From: Hippophae tibetana
Lineage: Eukaryota; Streptophyta; Magnoliopsida; Rosales; Elaeagnaceae
Length of the DNA stretch: 64,000 nucleotides
Assembly (NCBI GenBank): GCA_037013495.1
Contig: CM072807.1
Coordinates: 4,011,501-4,075,500, forward strand
Direction: 5' to 3'
How positions within the stretch are numbered: the first letter of the stretch is position 1; every line of letters begins with the position of its first letter. The notes beneath the pieces are model-generated. The model worked only from the letters and a program-made list of their open reading frames with translations, was not told the origin of the DNA and did no database searches. This document shows positions 12,927 to 27,891 of this stretch, piece after piece. The translations under genes were made by a program, and so were the position numbers.

Positions 12927-13886
12927 GATAAAAAATCAAAAATACCCCCGAAGTTTTCAATATCTTCTGAAATACCCTTAACGTTTAAAAAAACTACAAT
13001 ACTCCTTAGATTTAAGGTATCTTCAAAAATACCTTATTATTTAACATAAGCATAAAAAAAGCCATGAAAAATCATATCAATATCTAAAAAATTCTTTTCT
13101 ACCCCTACGTATATAGCTTTTTTAATATTATTGTTGAGAATATTATCGCAAATACCCTTAAGGTTTTACTTTTCTTCAAAAATACTCCTGTTATAATAAT
13201 TAATTTAACTTTATGAAAAATACCTCTTTATAATAATTAATTTAACTTCATCAAAAATACCCATGCTACAATAATTAATTTAACTTCATTAAAAATGCTA
13301 TTGCTATAATGTTTAATTTATCTTCATAAAAAATACTTCTACTTCTCAATAACACGATATAAAATATTTTTCAAAAATATTTAACTTGATATTGTTTACT
13401 TTATTAACTTAATTTATCTTCAAGGATATTTTTGAAAAATATTTTATATCGTGTTATTAAGAAATAAGGGTATTTTTTATGAAGATAAATTAAATATTAT
13501 AGCTTGGAAATTTTTGATGAAGTTAAATTAATTATTGTAGCATAGGAATTTTTATTAAAGTTAAATTAATTATTATAACAATGGTATTTTTGATAAAATT
13601 AAATTAATTATTATAGTAGAAGTATTTTTGAAGAAAAGGAAAACCTCAAGGATATTTGCGATAATATTCTCAACAATAATATTCAAAAAGCTATATAGGG
13701 AGGGGTAGAAAAGAATTTTCAGATATTGATGTGATTTTTCACGGGTTTTTGATGCTTCTGTTAAATAATAAGCACATTATTGAATATACCTTAAACCTAA
13801 AGGGTATTGTAGTTTTTATTTTAAATGTTAAGAGTATTTTTGAAGATATTGAAAATCTAGGGGGTATTTTTGATTTTTTCCCCACA
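12927..13886. mobile_element. Long fold-back (inverted-repeat) element of about 960 bp
   Basis: The left arm (12927-13381) and right arm (13427-13886) are near-perfect reverse complements through their length, leaving a loop of about 45 bp. Matching landmarks: ATCAAAAATACCCCCG at the left end against GGGGGTATTTTTGAT at the right end; AACAATAATATT / AATATTATTGTT; and ATATCGTGTTATT near the loop against its complement. Each arm contains about four repeats of a ~50-bp unit with AATTAATTTAACTTCAT. The outer ends belong to the same TIR family as 43416 and 53004. Nothing is encoded. A transcript would fold into one very long hairpin. Confidence 0.8.
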
Positions 13887-14049
13887 AAATCTAATCTAAT
13901 TAATTATTATTATTTACTTTTAGTTATTTTAATTTTTCTTTCTTAAAATATAAAAACACAAAAAAAATTAGTTTTAGTTTTAAAAATTAGTTTTTAATAA
14001 AATAATCTCCGTGGGAAATATCTTTACTTATCATTATATTACTTGTTAC

Positions 14050-14334
14050 TAGGGTAATCGGACAGAATCGAACTGGTCTGGTTTGTATTAATTTTAGACC
14101 GATCGAACCGGACCTTATCGGTTTAATAATATATTAAATTTTTTACACTATTTATCATTAATTGTGTTAAAAAATCAAATCAAACCGGACTGAACCGTTT
14201 TATAAATCAAATGGTCTAGTCTGGTTTGTATTAATTAAAACCATTTCAAATGGTTCTGTCCGAGTAATATAAACGGTTTGGTTCGTTTAAAGTTTTTTAA
14301 CCAAAACCGAACTAGACTGGACCGGTGGACCCTA
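14050..14334. mobile_element. hAT-type MITE, copy B, 285 bp with 8-bp target duplication
   Basis: The exact direct repeat CTTGTTAC lies at 14042-14049 and 14335-14342. The element begins TAGGGTAATCGGACA and ends CCGGTGGACCCTA, giving TAGGGT terminal inverted repeats. The body has GGTTCGGTC-like motifs in both orientations, as in copies at 10325 and 62968. Terminal repeats plus an 8-bp duplication are diagnostic of the hAT superfamily. Non-coding. Confidence 0.85.
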
Positions 14335-15410
14335 CTTGTTACGATACGTATATTTGCATATTCATTGCACACAAAATTTAGGTGACGATCATGTACCCCC
14401 ATACCTTTCATAAAACATTGATCCCCTACAAGATTGTTATGTTCTACATAAGGCATCCGTTAGTATTGTTCTAAGGTGCCCTATTCCTTAGGTTGTAGCC
14501 TAATTCCAACCCACATACACCTTAGTTTTGCATTGATTAACCCAAATTGGTAGAGGACCTTCCTTAGCTTGGTCGTGGCATCTGGTGAACTTGGCTATGA
14601 ATTAGAGTAATATAAAATAAAGGTCATGTATTATAACAAAAGAAACAGACGGGATACAGGTCGGGTATATATATCTTCCATATCTACCCAAGGTCTCATT
14701 CTTGAATTACTAAATAGTCAAAGTAGATGGAAGAGCAAGTATTTTTATTTAGGGGGAAGGTTAAGTACACAATGAGCGCTCGATGTGAAGGAAAAAATAT
14801 GTCATCTCAAGCTCGAAAACACTGAACACCAATCTTATAAAAGGATACTCATAACACCCATTCTATTGGCATCTAGGGTTTGGAAGGATTACCCCTTAGG
14901 AGCACCACGTTGTGATGGGATGAAGTCATGAAGTACTTTAATATTTACCTTGATTTTTTCAAAGATGGTTTTTTATTTATTGATGTGCACGACCTGATGG
15001 CTAGCTTGGGTTTGGACAAGCTAGTACCGTCTGAATCTACCAACACCTTACAGATGTGTCTAATAAGGGAAAGGTATCTGGAGGTCCTCAACCAGAATTA
15101 GGTGAACATTCAAGACCTCGTATCGAAGATGATACTGCCCTTTCCAGTCCACAAGGAGAACCTTCAATGAAAAAGAGGGAACTCAAATCCCCTAAGGGAA
15201 ACCTTTTCTAATTCAAGTGTTGGACACTAAACCACATCTAACAAGCAATGTGCACTTGAATGATGCTCATGTGGAGATGATTGATGAGCAAAAACCGGCA
15301 TCACCGATTCTTCCAATACTTTGGTTTTCCCTTCAAGGATTACCCCTTCATTCTCTTGTCTTTGACCCCTATTTTCTTCTACTAGGTACCCCAAGTGTCA
15401 GATAGATAAA
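14335..15410. other. Probable degraded internal sequence of the gypsy element
   Basis: No gene recognised up to about 14950. From there to 15410 the - strand continues the decayed Gag region (fragments such as HLGYLVEENRGQRQ after stops) without further clear domains. An open frame on the + strand at 15217-15405 has no recognisable motif and is probably an antisense shadow. Confidence 0.35.
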
Positions 15411-16944
15411 AGTTGTTCTATCTCTCACTTGATGTGTCTACAATTCTTGATTGAATGACTTGTGTCTTTATGGAAGGCATAATACTCTAAGGAGCTCTCA
15501 TGGGTTTTGGTTATCTCACTTGGTCCATCCCTTCTCTTTTTTGTACTATAGCAATCAAAGACACTCGTAATAGTGGTCCTTAAAAAGGAGACAAAGGCCT
15601 CCCCCAAGTCCTTGTCTATCCACAAATGATTTTCTAGATCCACTATCTTTGTTGCAAATTGGGTATTTTTTTCGATAGGTTTGACATTGGGATTCTTAAA
15701 GGTTTCAATTCCCTCTTTACATTGACAAATTTTTGGACCTCCTCATAAACCACGTGATGAAGAGAATGTAGGATAGTCTTGGTTAGTTCCACAAATAGAC
15801 CTGGGTCCCTCTTGATCCCTTTCCTAATGGCTTCAATGGTTATGGAGTCGAGACATTGAAATGTTTCTACTTTTTTTCATGTTAAACCTCTTAATATAAC
15901 TTTCCATAGTCTGATCATTTTCTTAGACAATGGAGAACAAATGGTGTGACTCCTTGCAGATAGATTTGTTAGAGGCATAATTGGTGATGAAAATCTTAAC
16001 GAGTTGATTAAAACTATTAATGCTTATGGAAGGAAGGTCTATAAACCATTTATGCATTGTATCATAGAATGTAAAGGCAAAAATATTACAAAACAGACAT
16101 CCTTTTTTCTTTGGATACACATACTCGTGTCATGGCCATTTTAAAGTGTATAACATGAGCTACAATATCCTACAATCCTTTATAGGGTTTATATTTTGGA
16201 ACAGGAAACTTGAGTAGTGTATCCATCAGTTCTTTATAATTTGAGAAAGGCAACATTGATAATAGATCACATATGGCTTCAATGTCATTTTAAAGGTGTC
16301 CCACTTGTTTTCGAGATAATTTGCTTGAACTTTGATAGGTGGTATATTGTTTAGGTCATATAGCTCAGATCGATAATAGAATGTGGTTTGATTGGAGTAG
16401 TAGGGTTCATAGAAGGGGTCTGTGATGGATTTGCAAGTATTGGTTGTTTATATATGGGCCTGGGTTCTTGATGGAGATAATTTCTTGGTTCAAAAGAAGA
16501 AGCTTGATGAGCCCGCTCAGAGTGTGATCACTTAGGAGTGATATAGCTGTTATAGTTTAGAAGAAGCTTTCAGCTTCTTTTGAATAGCTTTCTTGGAGAA
16601 ATATGTTTGCAGTTCCTTATTGTCATTATGTGATTTAATAAAAGCTTGTTTTAACTTTGCAACTTGTTATTAGAGATTTTTCATCTTTGTAACTCTCTCT
16701 AGAGACACGTCTTCAAAGCTAAAACTCACTAAGCTAATTGCACGGGTTACATTCTTGCAACTTCATATTTCTTATTTATTTGAACAGATGGCCAAGTAGG
16801 ATCATACCTCAATCTTGGATGAAGTGTGGTATGATTTGCATGATGTGGTAAGTGTTCGTTGAGATCAAGCTTAGGGACATGTGGCGTGGGGTTGTTTTTA
16901 GGATGGTTTTTTTGTGATTCAGAATAGGTATAATGACTAGTCAA
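15411..16944 (-). mobile_element. Degraded Ty3/gypsy gag region
   Basis: Read on the - strand from 16944, the order fits a plant gypsy Gag. The segment 16120-15923 contains MHKWFIDLPSISINSFNQL and FITNYASN, with SHHLFSIV and then IKRFN after it; this is the usual retrotransposon-gag fold. Further on come KGIKRDPGLFVELTKTI and YEEVQKF. At 15643-15425 is a knuckle-like segment YYAFHKDTSHSIKNCRHIK, where the first Cys of the family motif is Tyr. Several stops and frame changes break it. No protease, RT or integrase is visible. The LTR-like copies at 10165 and 17090 probably belong to it. Confidence 0.65.
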
Positions 16945-17089
16945 GTTGGTTAGAGTAAATTTCCCTGTAACACATGTTAATTATTATGATTTTCTAGATG
17001 CAAGGTAAGACCTTGCAATGAATTGAAAAAATGTAAGGTCACATGATGGTTGCCAATTGTTTGTAGAATTGTAATTGCTACAAGATTCT

Positions 17090-17370
17090 AGGTAGATTTT
17101 TAAAAGAGGTTCTATAATAGAGAAAATGGGTCTATATATAGGCAATGTAAGTGTTGACATATTTATGAAACAATCATTTCTAAATTTGACCAACATAGAT
17201 AGACCCATTATCCTAAAATGAGATCATTTTTAATCATTATATGCATATGCATGGGAGCTATATTTCGTTAATTAGATCCTCGTGCTTTATCATCTATGAG
17301 TATCTCGTGTATATTCCAAGACAATATCTTTAACAATATATCTCGTAGATACAACCCATATATTACTATG
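17090..17370. repeat. LTR-like repeat, right copy
   Basis: Matches 10212-10830 in the order of several short blocks, for example ACCCATTATCCTAAAATGAG against ACCTACTATCCTAAGGAGAA, and CGTGCTTTATCATCTATGAG against GCGCTTTACCATTCATAAG. It lies just upstream (on the - strand) of the gag remnant, as a 5' LTR would. It lacks the MITE found in the left copy. Confidence 0.4.
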
Positions 17371-20300
17371 TTTGAAATATAACATCTTTAATTAAAAATC
17401 TCATAAATATATTATATTAAGATATATATTTATTTGATACGTATTTTGATAAAAATAAAATAATATTTAAAAGGATTAAAATAAATATTGAATTGTACGA
17501 TTAAAATGATTTTTTTTTTTTTGAAGGTATCACTGCTAAACCTGATTTTTAAAACCATGTGACCGACAATGGTCAAATCGTTATCAACCTCTAGAAAAAC
17601 AAATTAAAAGACAAGAAAAAGTAAAAAGAGGAAGAATGATTTGGTGATAATTAGACCACTGCTGACCAAACAATAGAAAGGATCCGCAGTTGAATCCTAA
17701 TTATGACTAAAGAATGAGTGAAATGCGGACAATAAGAGAGAGTTGTCTTGGTTCTTACATGAGCATCAGTTTTGACTCTGTTATATATTAAAAATTCTAT
17801 ATAATTTGCGTCGTTATGTATCAATTATAATTATACAGAAAAATTATAACTAAATAAGTGCTCGTTATATATATTAAATATTAAGATATTATCTATTATT
17901 TTCGAAACGTATTTTTTTTTAATTAAATTATTTTAAATTTTATTCCATTAAAATATAAAGATATGGATCAAATTTATCGTCCCTATTCTCCGATAAAATT
18001 ACAAAGCATTGCAAATTTACAATCAATAATTCACAAACTTTATGAGATTCTCTGACAGCTGGACTTTTGTGACGTAGCAGATTCAGGCCTTGGGTTTCGA
18101 CCCTTCAAATCCTCCTATCCGAACTTCAAAATTACATAAAAAATAAATGTTATCAACTGATTTAAGTTTCCTTTCACTTAATTGAAAAACACTCTTTTTA
18201 ATATATAAACAACGAAACCTGTAATTATCTTCTTTCAAATTCTTGCTGGTTTACTGGTTTACTTTTAAACTGTATTTATTGTCCAAGCTTCTTATATATG
18301 AGATTTGAAATAGCGATATCAATAAAAATATCAAAATATAATTTTTACAAAAATATTGAAAATATTATTATTATAGAATTTTTTTTTTAAAAAGTCACCA
18401 AAATTATAAAAACTCTATTAAAAATATGAAAAAATTATAAAAAATTATAAAATATCAAAATAATCAACAAATTATATTTAATAAATATATAAAATATTTT
18501 ATAATAAAATATATATTCTTTTTTTTCAAAATATTATAGAATAAGTAATTAAAAATTTGAAATAATTAAATAAGTTATCTAATTTTAACTATTATAAATA
18601 GATTAATCTCAAGAGTATACAAAAGTTACTTAAATAACCATATTTTAATACTTTTATTAATTAAGTAGACTTTTTAATTTATTAAAGAGATATTTTGGTT
18701 ATTTTATGTTTTTTTAATTAAATTTAAATTTTCATTTTTAATCATTAAGAAATTCATATTTCTTTCACATGATTAACTTAAAATTTTAATAATAAAATAT
18801 TTAAATTTATCTTTTATAAACACCTTTTTAATAAAATGATTAAATGATATTTTTTAACGATAAATAAAATTAAATAATATCAATTAAAGGTAAATAAAAT
18901 AAAATAATATCAATTAAAAATAAATTAATTAAATGATACTTAAAACTTAATCAAAACTACTATTCTCATATTTTTGCCCTTTAAAAAACTGTCATGATGT
19001 TTGAAAAAGAAGTCGGTTTTACTTCTATTGTTTTTGGAGAAAGGATTTTCATAAAATTGAGAAGAAAGATGAATGAAAAACTCTTTTCCTAAAAAAGGGT
19101 ACAAGATCATTAAAAAACTTGAATACTATAATTTTTTTCATTATTTTTTAACAATGTGACTTGTGACAAGGTTTTAAATCTAAATATTGCTCAAAATATC
19201 TATATATAAATTTTATGAAAATAAAGTATAATAAAAAATTTAACAAATTATGAAAACTCTTTCAAAAATATGAAATTTTTATTATAAAATTTATAAAATA
19301 TAAAAATAATTAATTATTTATATTCTAGACTAATATTTTATTTAATACATATATTTTTAAATACTTATAATATTTATATTTATTACTAAGTTGACTAATC
19401 AATTAAATATTATCTAATAAAATCTATTTTTTTATTATAAAATATTGTATAATAAGTAGTTAAAATGTTTGAAATAATTAAGTAAATTATCTAATTATAT
19501 TAATTATAATAAATAGATAAATTACGAAAGTATGAAAAAAATTTCATTGATATTTTATTGTTTTGTAAAATTCTGTCAACATTTTAACAATATTTTACAT
19601 ACAATATCTATAATAACTTTAGTTAAAAATGAAAATTTAAGGATAATGATATTTAAAGGATAATTTATCAATATTTTCGATAATTTTGTTATAATTTAAA
19701 TAAAAAAATATGTATATCACGCTACGATGTCAAATTATATAAAATAGTAATATTATCATGAAAATAATATCATGTTATCGAAATTATCATTTTGTAACAC
19801 TGTAAACTTAAACTAGAAACTACTCCATACTTAATCTAGATATTAATGTCGCACCATAAATTTAACTAGAGTGCTACGACAAACATTTACTCTAAATAAT
19901 AAGAGCTACGGTAAATTGAGATCCCAAATTAAGACAAGTTACATTGAAACTAATTTACCATATGTACTGTTATTTTGTACCTTGCAAATGTGTGGATTGT
20001 ATATTAGCTATGTGTGTAGACAAGGTATATTTACGTGTTATTGTTGAGGTATTTGCGGAGGAATATATATGACACCTAATGCTAATGTTGTTGCTAGGTT
20101 ATTCTGTATTAGTAAATATTAAAAAATTTAAGATATGTTATGTAATTTAGATTGTATACATTAAAAATAAAAAAAAATTATTATGATATTTGAATATATC
20201 ATGCATATTTTGGTATGTTAGTTTCTGAAACATCCTATATTTTTGCTAATTTTACTAAAGCTGTTTGTTATGTTATTCAAGGAAAAAATATAAATTGTGT

Positions 20301-23300
20301 TATTATTTAATTGATAGTATATATTGAAAATGATATATTCTTGTATAAAACATTCATGATTCACGAGTTCTTAAAAAATTTATTTGCAATTTAAACTTCA
20401 TAAAACTTGTATTCAGATTACTTCAATCACATTTTACAATTTTGTAAAGTCCATATTTTTTAGAATAAATATGTATGACATAATTATTACATGGGCTTAT
20501 TATAGATTACATTATAATAAGTATAAAAGTTAAATTTATGCAAAATATGAAAGTGTAACTTTCAAAATTGAGATGACCTAAAAGAAAATAATAAATTTTA
20601 CTATTTTATTGCTCAATATAACTAAATAATAGAAAAGGATGCTTATATTTTATTTTAAAATACATTAATTAAACATTTGTAACATAAATATACTAATTTG
20701 AAAGATTAATGTAAATAGTTGTGATTTTTTTATTAAATATAATGTTTATTTTTTTAACAATGATTCACATAATATATAAATATTTTAATTAATAAATTTG
20801 TTATTTTCTAACTAAAAATACAATTCTTAAATTTATTTTTTAATTAAATATATTATATAATTAATTAATTTAATATAGTAAGTATTAAAAATTAATTGAT
20901 AAAAAATAAAAATATATTTTATTTTTATAAAATAATATATATATTTTAGCGTGACAGTGACATAAAAAAAGAGAGTGTAATTTTCACACTATAAAAGTGT
21001 AAAAATTGTACTAAAATAAAAATTTAGGTAAAAGATGATTGCGCTCGTACAATATTTTTTTTTATTTTTTTTCGTTTTATGGCTCGTACGTATGTACGTT
21101 TTGCTTTTTGATCGTCTGCCTATAAAAACCATAGATGCCTAGCTAAAAAACTTGATGATAATGTCCCAAAGAAGACAAACATGTGGTTTTACTGGAACCA
21201 ATACGAAAGCAATAATGTGCCATTTTGTTAGCGCACACGTATTCAGATTTTGTATGTATAATTTTTGTAAATTTTTATTTTATAATTATTTAAATTAATT
21301 TAATTTAATTATATAATTAAAACATTAAAGATAATTTTGTTTAAATAAAATAAAATCTATATATTTTATTAACAAGAGAGCATTAAAAATATAGGAAAAT
21401 AAGTCAATATCTATCTTATTCTATCTTTCCATTTTTCTCCCTTTCTTCTCATCGATTTTCCATTCTCACTATCCTTTCTCTCTCTTCAATATCCTATTAA
21501 AAAATAAAAATAATTGAGAGAGTGAATGAACGAGAGAACTAAGATAAAGAGAGAAATAGAAAAAAAAAAGTGAGAAAGAGAAAGAGAAGATAAACTTTTT
21601 CTTATTAATAAAATATATAAATTTTATATTAATTATAAAAAAATTTATTTTTAAATTTTTTTAACATAATTAATTATATTTTTAAATTATAAATTATTTT
21701 TAGTCAAAAAATATAAAACTTATAATGATATGATAGGAAGGATTTGATTTCTCCAACTTTTATACTTATTTATCGAAATACTGGTTACATCAAAAATATA
21801 CTATTCATTTAGGTTTAATTTAGATTTAAATTATTTGATTTTATTATTTTCAAAATTTTAAAACGAGTTATTATTAAAATTTTAAATAATATATATTTAT
21901 TTTATTCTGTTTTATATTTAAATATTATACATATCACATTACATTAAATTTTAAAATAAAATAAAATAAAATCTTTATAATAATTTAATAAGTCTTCAAA
22001 CATACTTTTTTATTTTTTAATTATCTTAGTAGTGATTATAAATAATATATTTTATTTAAAATTAAAATAATATATATATTGTGTTTTATATATGAAATAA
22101 TTCATATATAAATTTTAAGTTAAATTAAATACTATCCAACTCAAAAAAATTTGATACACTTTAATTAAAATTAATTTGAATTGATTACTTGATTACATCA
22201 ATTTTCAATTCGCTGTAGATAGTTCTATTTCCAGAACATTTTTTTGCCAATATCATAATAATATTTTTATTTTTATAAATCCTAAAATAATAATTTAAAT
22301 TAATGTTATATTAGTGTTTTTTTCTCTAAAAATATCAATTTTCAATAAGAAATTTTTGCTTTTCAAATTTTTTTTTTTGACATACTACAATTAAACTAAG
22401 TATAAATATTTACATAAATTTATGTGTATAATATTTCTCCATAGGTTAATAACGATGGCTACTTCCACAGACAAACTCCAAATAAAATATATCATTAGGG
22501 ATAGGTGGTAATATTATTATAATTTAAATTATTATTAATAATAATTTAATTTGATTTGATTTATATTCAATTATAATTTATTATAAAAATAAAATAAATA
22601 ATTTATATATTTTATTGTACCAATACACATTGTGAAAAGGGGAAAAAGAGAGTAATTTCGTAGCAAAATATTTATTTGCTTTTGCTCTCTCATTTATATC
22701 CCCAATTTATCCGTTTAATCTCCATATATAACTCATATTTGGACCATACTTAGCTGATAGAAACTTTGAATCCAATTGTATTTTCTTAATAATAATAATG
22801 CTTTTTTATTCACATTCTTCATAAATAATGCACATGTAATAACTAATTGAACATGTTAATAAATAATTTTATAATTATTTGTATCTTATAATTAAATTTT
22901 ATATTTAAATCATATAATACCATTCTTTTCTTAATTACTGGAATCGAACAGCTCCCCTTGTCATAGGTCTGCAGAGGATTCAATATAAAGATTATTTATT
23001 CTTATAAGTGATGATATATTATACTATTATAATGAAATACAATATTAATATAATTATTATTTTTAATATATAAATATTTAATTGATTAAAAAATTAACAA
23101 AATTAATGAAATTATCATCTCACTTATTTTTTAAAAAATAATACATATCTTCAATAAAAATATAATATAAATAACATGTTATATTATTACTAATAAAAAT
23201 AATTAATTTTATTAAATTATATAAAAAAAAAAACTCTTCAATTATATATTTATGTTATATCTGTCATGCCATGCATGCAGTACAAATAATATGTACCAGA

Positions 23301-24340
23301 AACATCTGTATCACTTTACATATCCCAAAATGGTTACTTTTTAGGCAACAGAGGTACATATTTCCAATAAAGTTTTGCTCAGTATACGTCATATATTAGT
23401 GTTTTGTATATATAAAATAAATATATTCATTTTATAATTATTGAATTAAATATTAAATATCTTATAAATTTTTTTAAATAAATATTTTAATAATATAATT
23501 TATAAATTAAATATTATTAATTATATTATTATAAAAAATAAATATTTTTAATGTTATAATTTATTAAAATAAAGATTCTAGTTCATAAAAACATGAAAAT
23601 AAGAATTAGTATTTAAAATTTACGAAATTAAACTATTAATTTTAAAAATTATGTCAATACTTAATCTAATATTTATGATACTAAAATATTTAAATTAAAT
23701 AATTATCGAAACTTTTTTTGTATCTAACACCTAATATATATTTTAATTTATAGAATAAGCATCTATAAATCTAAGAGTAATTTAAATGTAGATACTTTAA
23801 ATTATAATTATTTATATAAATTTAATAAAAAAATTTCAAAAATAATCATAATTAATAAAAGTGGAATGAATATGGTTGTTATTATATCGAAAATATAATT
23901 AATTAAAATGAAAAATATATTAATATTATTTTTTATGTATATATAATTATAAAAATATATTTTTAATAATAAAATATAAAAAAATTAAATAATTAGATTA
24001 AATTTTATATATTTTTTATTTTACTTGTGATAAATAATTAAAAATAAAAATTAGTATTTTTATTTTTATTTAAATTTAATTTTTAATAAATATTAAATAT
24101 AATTAAATCATAAAAAACTAATTATTAATCGAACGTACATAATACATGTCATACACATTCCTATACATTCGTGATTGATGTTATCTTAAATCATTAATAT
24201 TATAATATAATTATTTTATGCACGTACCAAAACATCACCTCTACAATCATACGGATAGCCATTATAAGATTAATTAATGTTGTGTAATAGAATTTAACTT
24301 TCTCTACCGAAATCATTTTAGCCCTTAAAGATAATTTATA
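17371..24340. other. AT-rich intergenic region, no gene recognised
   Basis: About 7 kb of extremely AT-rich sequence with many poly-A/T tracts and TA runs. I saw no domain, tRNA or rRNA. Some sections look like diverged copies of each other: 18290-18700 and 19190-19560 both carry TAAATTACG/CTCAAGAG-type motifs, runs of AAAAATATGAAA and a repeated AAATAATTAA(A/G)TAA(A/G)TTATCTAATT segment. A short purine/pyrimidine-rich part lies at 21410-21600. Confidence 0.5.
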
Positions 24341-27300
24341 TGATAAAATATATATCAGAAAAATATAGGCGGTATATTTTTCTGGATTTTGTAAAAAAGT
24401 TACATCACCGCTGTATACAATAATATTTAATTTTATATATAATAAACATAACTAATTAAGAAATATAAATAAATAATATACAATATAAATCCCAAAATAT
24501 TAAAAAAAAATCTTTAATTGTAACAAGATCATCTCTCTTTTACATCTCCCTAAAATTGATTGGAGTTGTAATAAGCAACAATTTACTCACTAGATACTCA
24601 TGATGAGCAAAAGACACAAGTTTAATGAACAAATCTACAATTTGATCATGAGAAGAGATATGAATAAGACATAAAATTTTATCTTTAACTAATTCACGAA
24701 TGTAATAACAATCAATTTTAATGTGTTTGATCCGCTCTTAAAGAACTGGATTGATTGCAATGCTAATAATGCTAATATTATCACCGAATAGAGGAATATA
24801 TGTATGATCACCGATAACACAAAAGTCAAGGAGAAAACATCAAAGTCAGACAAGTTCATAATTCACAGAAGACATAAATTGATACTTAGCCTCAGTATAA
24901 GGTTTGGATACCCTTTTTTCCTTCTTACACTTCCATGAAATGGGTGAAGCACCTAGAAAAACACACCAGTCTGTTGTGGAACGGCTTGTGTCAACACATA
25001 CTGTATAGTCAACATCATAATATGCCTTAAGAGTAAGTTAGAAGGAAAGAGAAGAACATGATCACGAGTTCCCTTAAGATAGCGAATGATTCGATAAAGG
25101 GCTGAAAGATGATGTTGAGAAACAAATTGACTGACAACCTAAAGAGAAAAGGAGATATCAGGACGTGTGATGGTGAGATAAATAAGGCTACCCATCAAGC
25201 ATCGATACAACATAGGATCAAAAAGAAGTGCACCATCATGACGTTTTAATTTCAAATTTTATTCCATCAGAGTTGAACAAACTTTATTATCAATTAAGTT
25301 GGCTAACTTGAGTAGATCCTTAATGTACTTACATTGTGTAAGTAAAAGGCCATTAGGTGAGGATAACACCTCCAAAATGAGAAAATAAGTGAGAGTCCCA
25401 AGATTCTTCATATGAAAGGTATCATGAAGAAAAAATTTAAACTGAATAATTCCTTGATTATCATAACCTATGATGACCATATCGTCCACATAAAGAAGAA
25501 AAATAATAATTTCACGAGAAGAGCGATGGGTGAATAGAGATGGATCATTAGAACTTTGTTGAAAACCAACTGAACAAATAGTAGAGCCAAAGTTTTCAAA
25601 CCATGCTCGTGGTACCTATTTGAGAGTGTAAAGAGATCGGTTAAGTTTACAAACTAAATTGGAATCACCAAGAGAATAACAATGAGGACACTCCATATAA
25701 ACAGTTTTCTTCAAATGACCATGAAGAAAAGCGTTTTTGACATCCATTTAATACAATGGCCAATGTTGACAAGATGTTATTACAAGAAGAGTTATGACGA
25801 TAGTCATTTTTGCAACTGGAGCAAACGTTTCTTCGTAATCAATCCCATATTCTTACTTGTAGCTTTGAGCTACCAACCGGGCTTTATAGCAGTCTAGAGT
25901 ACCATCAAGCTTAGCTTTAATAGCATAGACCTATTTTCTCCCTATGACGGAAGTATTAGATGGTTGTGAGACTAAATCTCAAGTATGATACTTTGTCAAT
26001 GTCTCAAGTTCTTCATCCATAACCTTTTTCCAACATGTTTGCTCCATAACTTGTTTATAAGTAGAAGGAATCTAGATAGAATTAAGGTTAGTAAAAAGAG
26101 TTAAACGATTAGGAGGTTTACCAAAATTGACACGAGCGTATCATTTTAAAGGAGGCAAATTTGATGGTAATGCAATACTTGGTATAGTAGTGGAAGGACC
26201 TTCAAGCTCATGATTATGAAGAAGCACATCGGGTGTGTTAGAACCAACACTAGATGAACCATAAAATGAAGAATTCAAAAATTTTACAACATGTAAATGA
26301 TAGAATTTGGAAGCAATGCATGTGAAGGTTAGGCATAAAAATATAATTTCTAAAAAAATGACATTACAAGATACCCGTAGACAATAATGCTAAGGATTAT
26401 AACAAATGTAACTTTTTGTTTATCATTATACCCAATAAAAACACATTTAGTAGCCTTAGTAGATAATTTATATCGTTCATTGGATGGAAGAAAAACAAAA
26501 CAAACACAACCAAAAACACGAATAGAGATTGATTACTAAGTATAGGAGTAGTCTGCTTTTTTATAAGATAAACAACGGTATGTATAGCCTCTACCCAAAA
26601 TTGAGATGGAACACAAGACTCCAGTAAAAGAGTTTTAGCAATTTCCATAACATGACAATTTTTACACTCCACCACCCCATTTTGTTCAAGAATCCCAAGG
26701 CAAGATTGTTGAGCTAAAATACCTTTTTTTAGTGAATAATTGAACAAGTTCAAATGCACAAAACTCTCCACCATAATCATACCAAATTTTTTTATTGTCT
26801 TTCCAAATTATGTTTCTATCATAGTGACAAATATTTTGGCAACATTGGCTTATTCATAATTAGCATGCAAGAAATACACCTAAGTATAACATGTAAAATG
26901 ATCAATAAATAGAAAAAAAAAATTATAACCAAGTCTAGATAAAATAGGTGAAGGTCCCCATAAATCACAATGAATAAGATCAAAGGATGCATCAACTTTA
27001 GTAGTACTAGAGACAAAAAGTAATTTAGCAAATTTGCTAACATTACAAGTTTTACAACGTCTAAAAAAATGATTCTTATCATTCTCCCTATCTGGGAGAA
27101 TCTGAGATGTGAACATATATTCTAATATACTTATATGTGGATAACCCAAATAACGATTCCATAAATTCCAAGTGTTTTTCTCAAGTGAAGAATATAAGGT
27201 GACGGTAAAACCAAATGAAGAATTCTTTTTTGGATCAAGATCAAGGTGAAATAAACACCAATGTTTATGCCTCTTCATGATCACTTGCCTCGTTTGAAGG

Positions 27301-27891
27301 TCCTGCATATCACAACCACTAGGTGAAAAATTGACTGAACAATTACGATTGATCAATTGTCCAACATAAATCAAATTGGCTATCAATCAAAGAACATAAA
27401 AGGTATTAGGAAGAAAAATGAATTTTGGAGAATCAGTTGACAAGCAAGCAGTTCCAATTCCTTGAATTGGTAATTTTCTACCATTTGCAGCAATGACAAA
27501 TTGATTTAAGGAACAAGGTTTTAGTAGTAGCAATTTTGAAAGATCGAAGACTTAAAGTAATGTTAGGTTCAACCAAGTTGAGTATCCAAGTGATAAACTA
27601 TGCATTCTTTTTTTTTAATTGCTCTTCACCTTTTCATCATCTTCTTCTTTTTCAAAGCCATTAAGAATTTTAGATAAATTATTTCTTTCAACAAAAATTT
27701 GAAAATGGAACTCTCAAAGTGTAAATTTTTTGTCATTTAATTTGATAGATATCATTTTGGATTTGTTTTTATCCATGATGAATGATCACAATAATTCAAG
27801 CTATAACATATCCTCTAAAGGATAGTCATAAAGAATGAAGAAACAAAAATTCTAAAAAAAATGTAAACTAGAATGTAAAAGATTTTCTCAA

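Noticed and set aside
18050..18125. Possible tRNA or SINE B-box (GGGTTTCGACCC)
   Set aside because: No matching acceptor stem, A box or anticodon arm could be placed around it.
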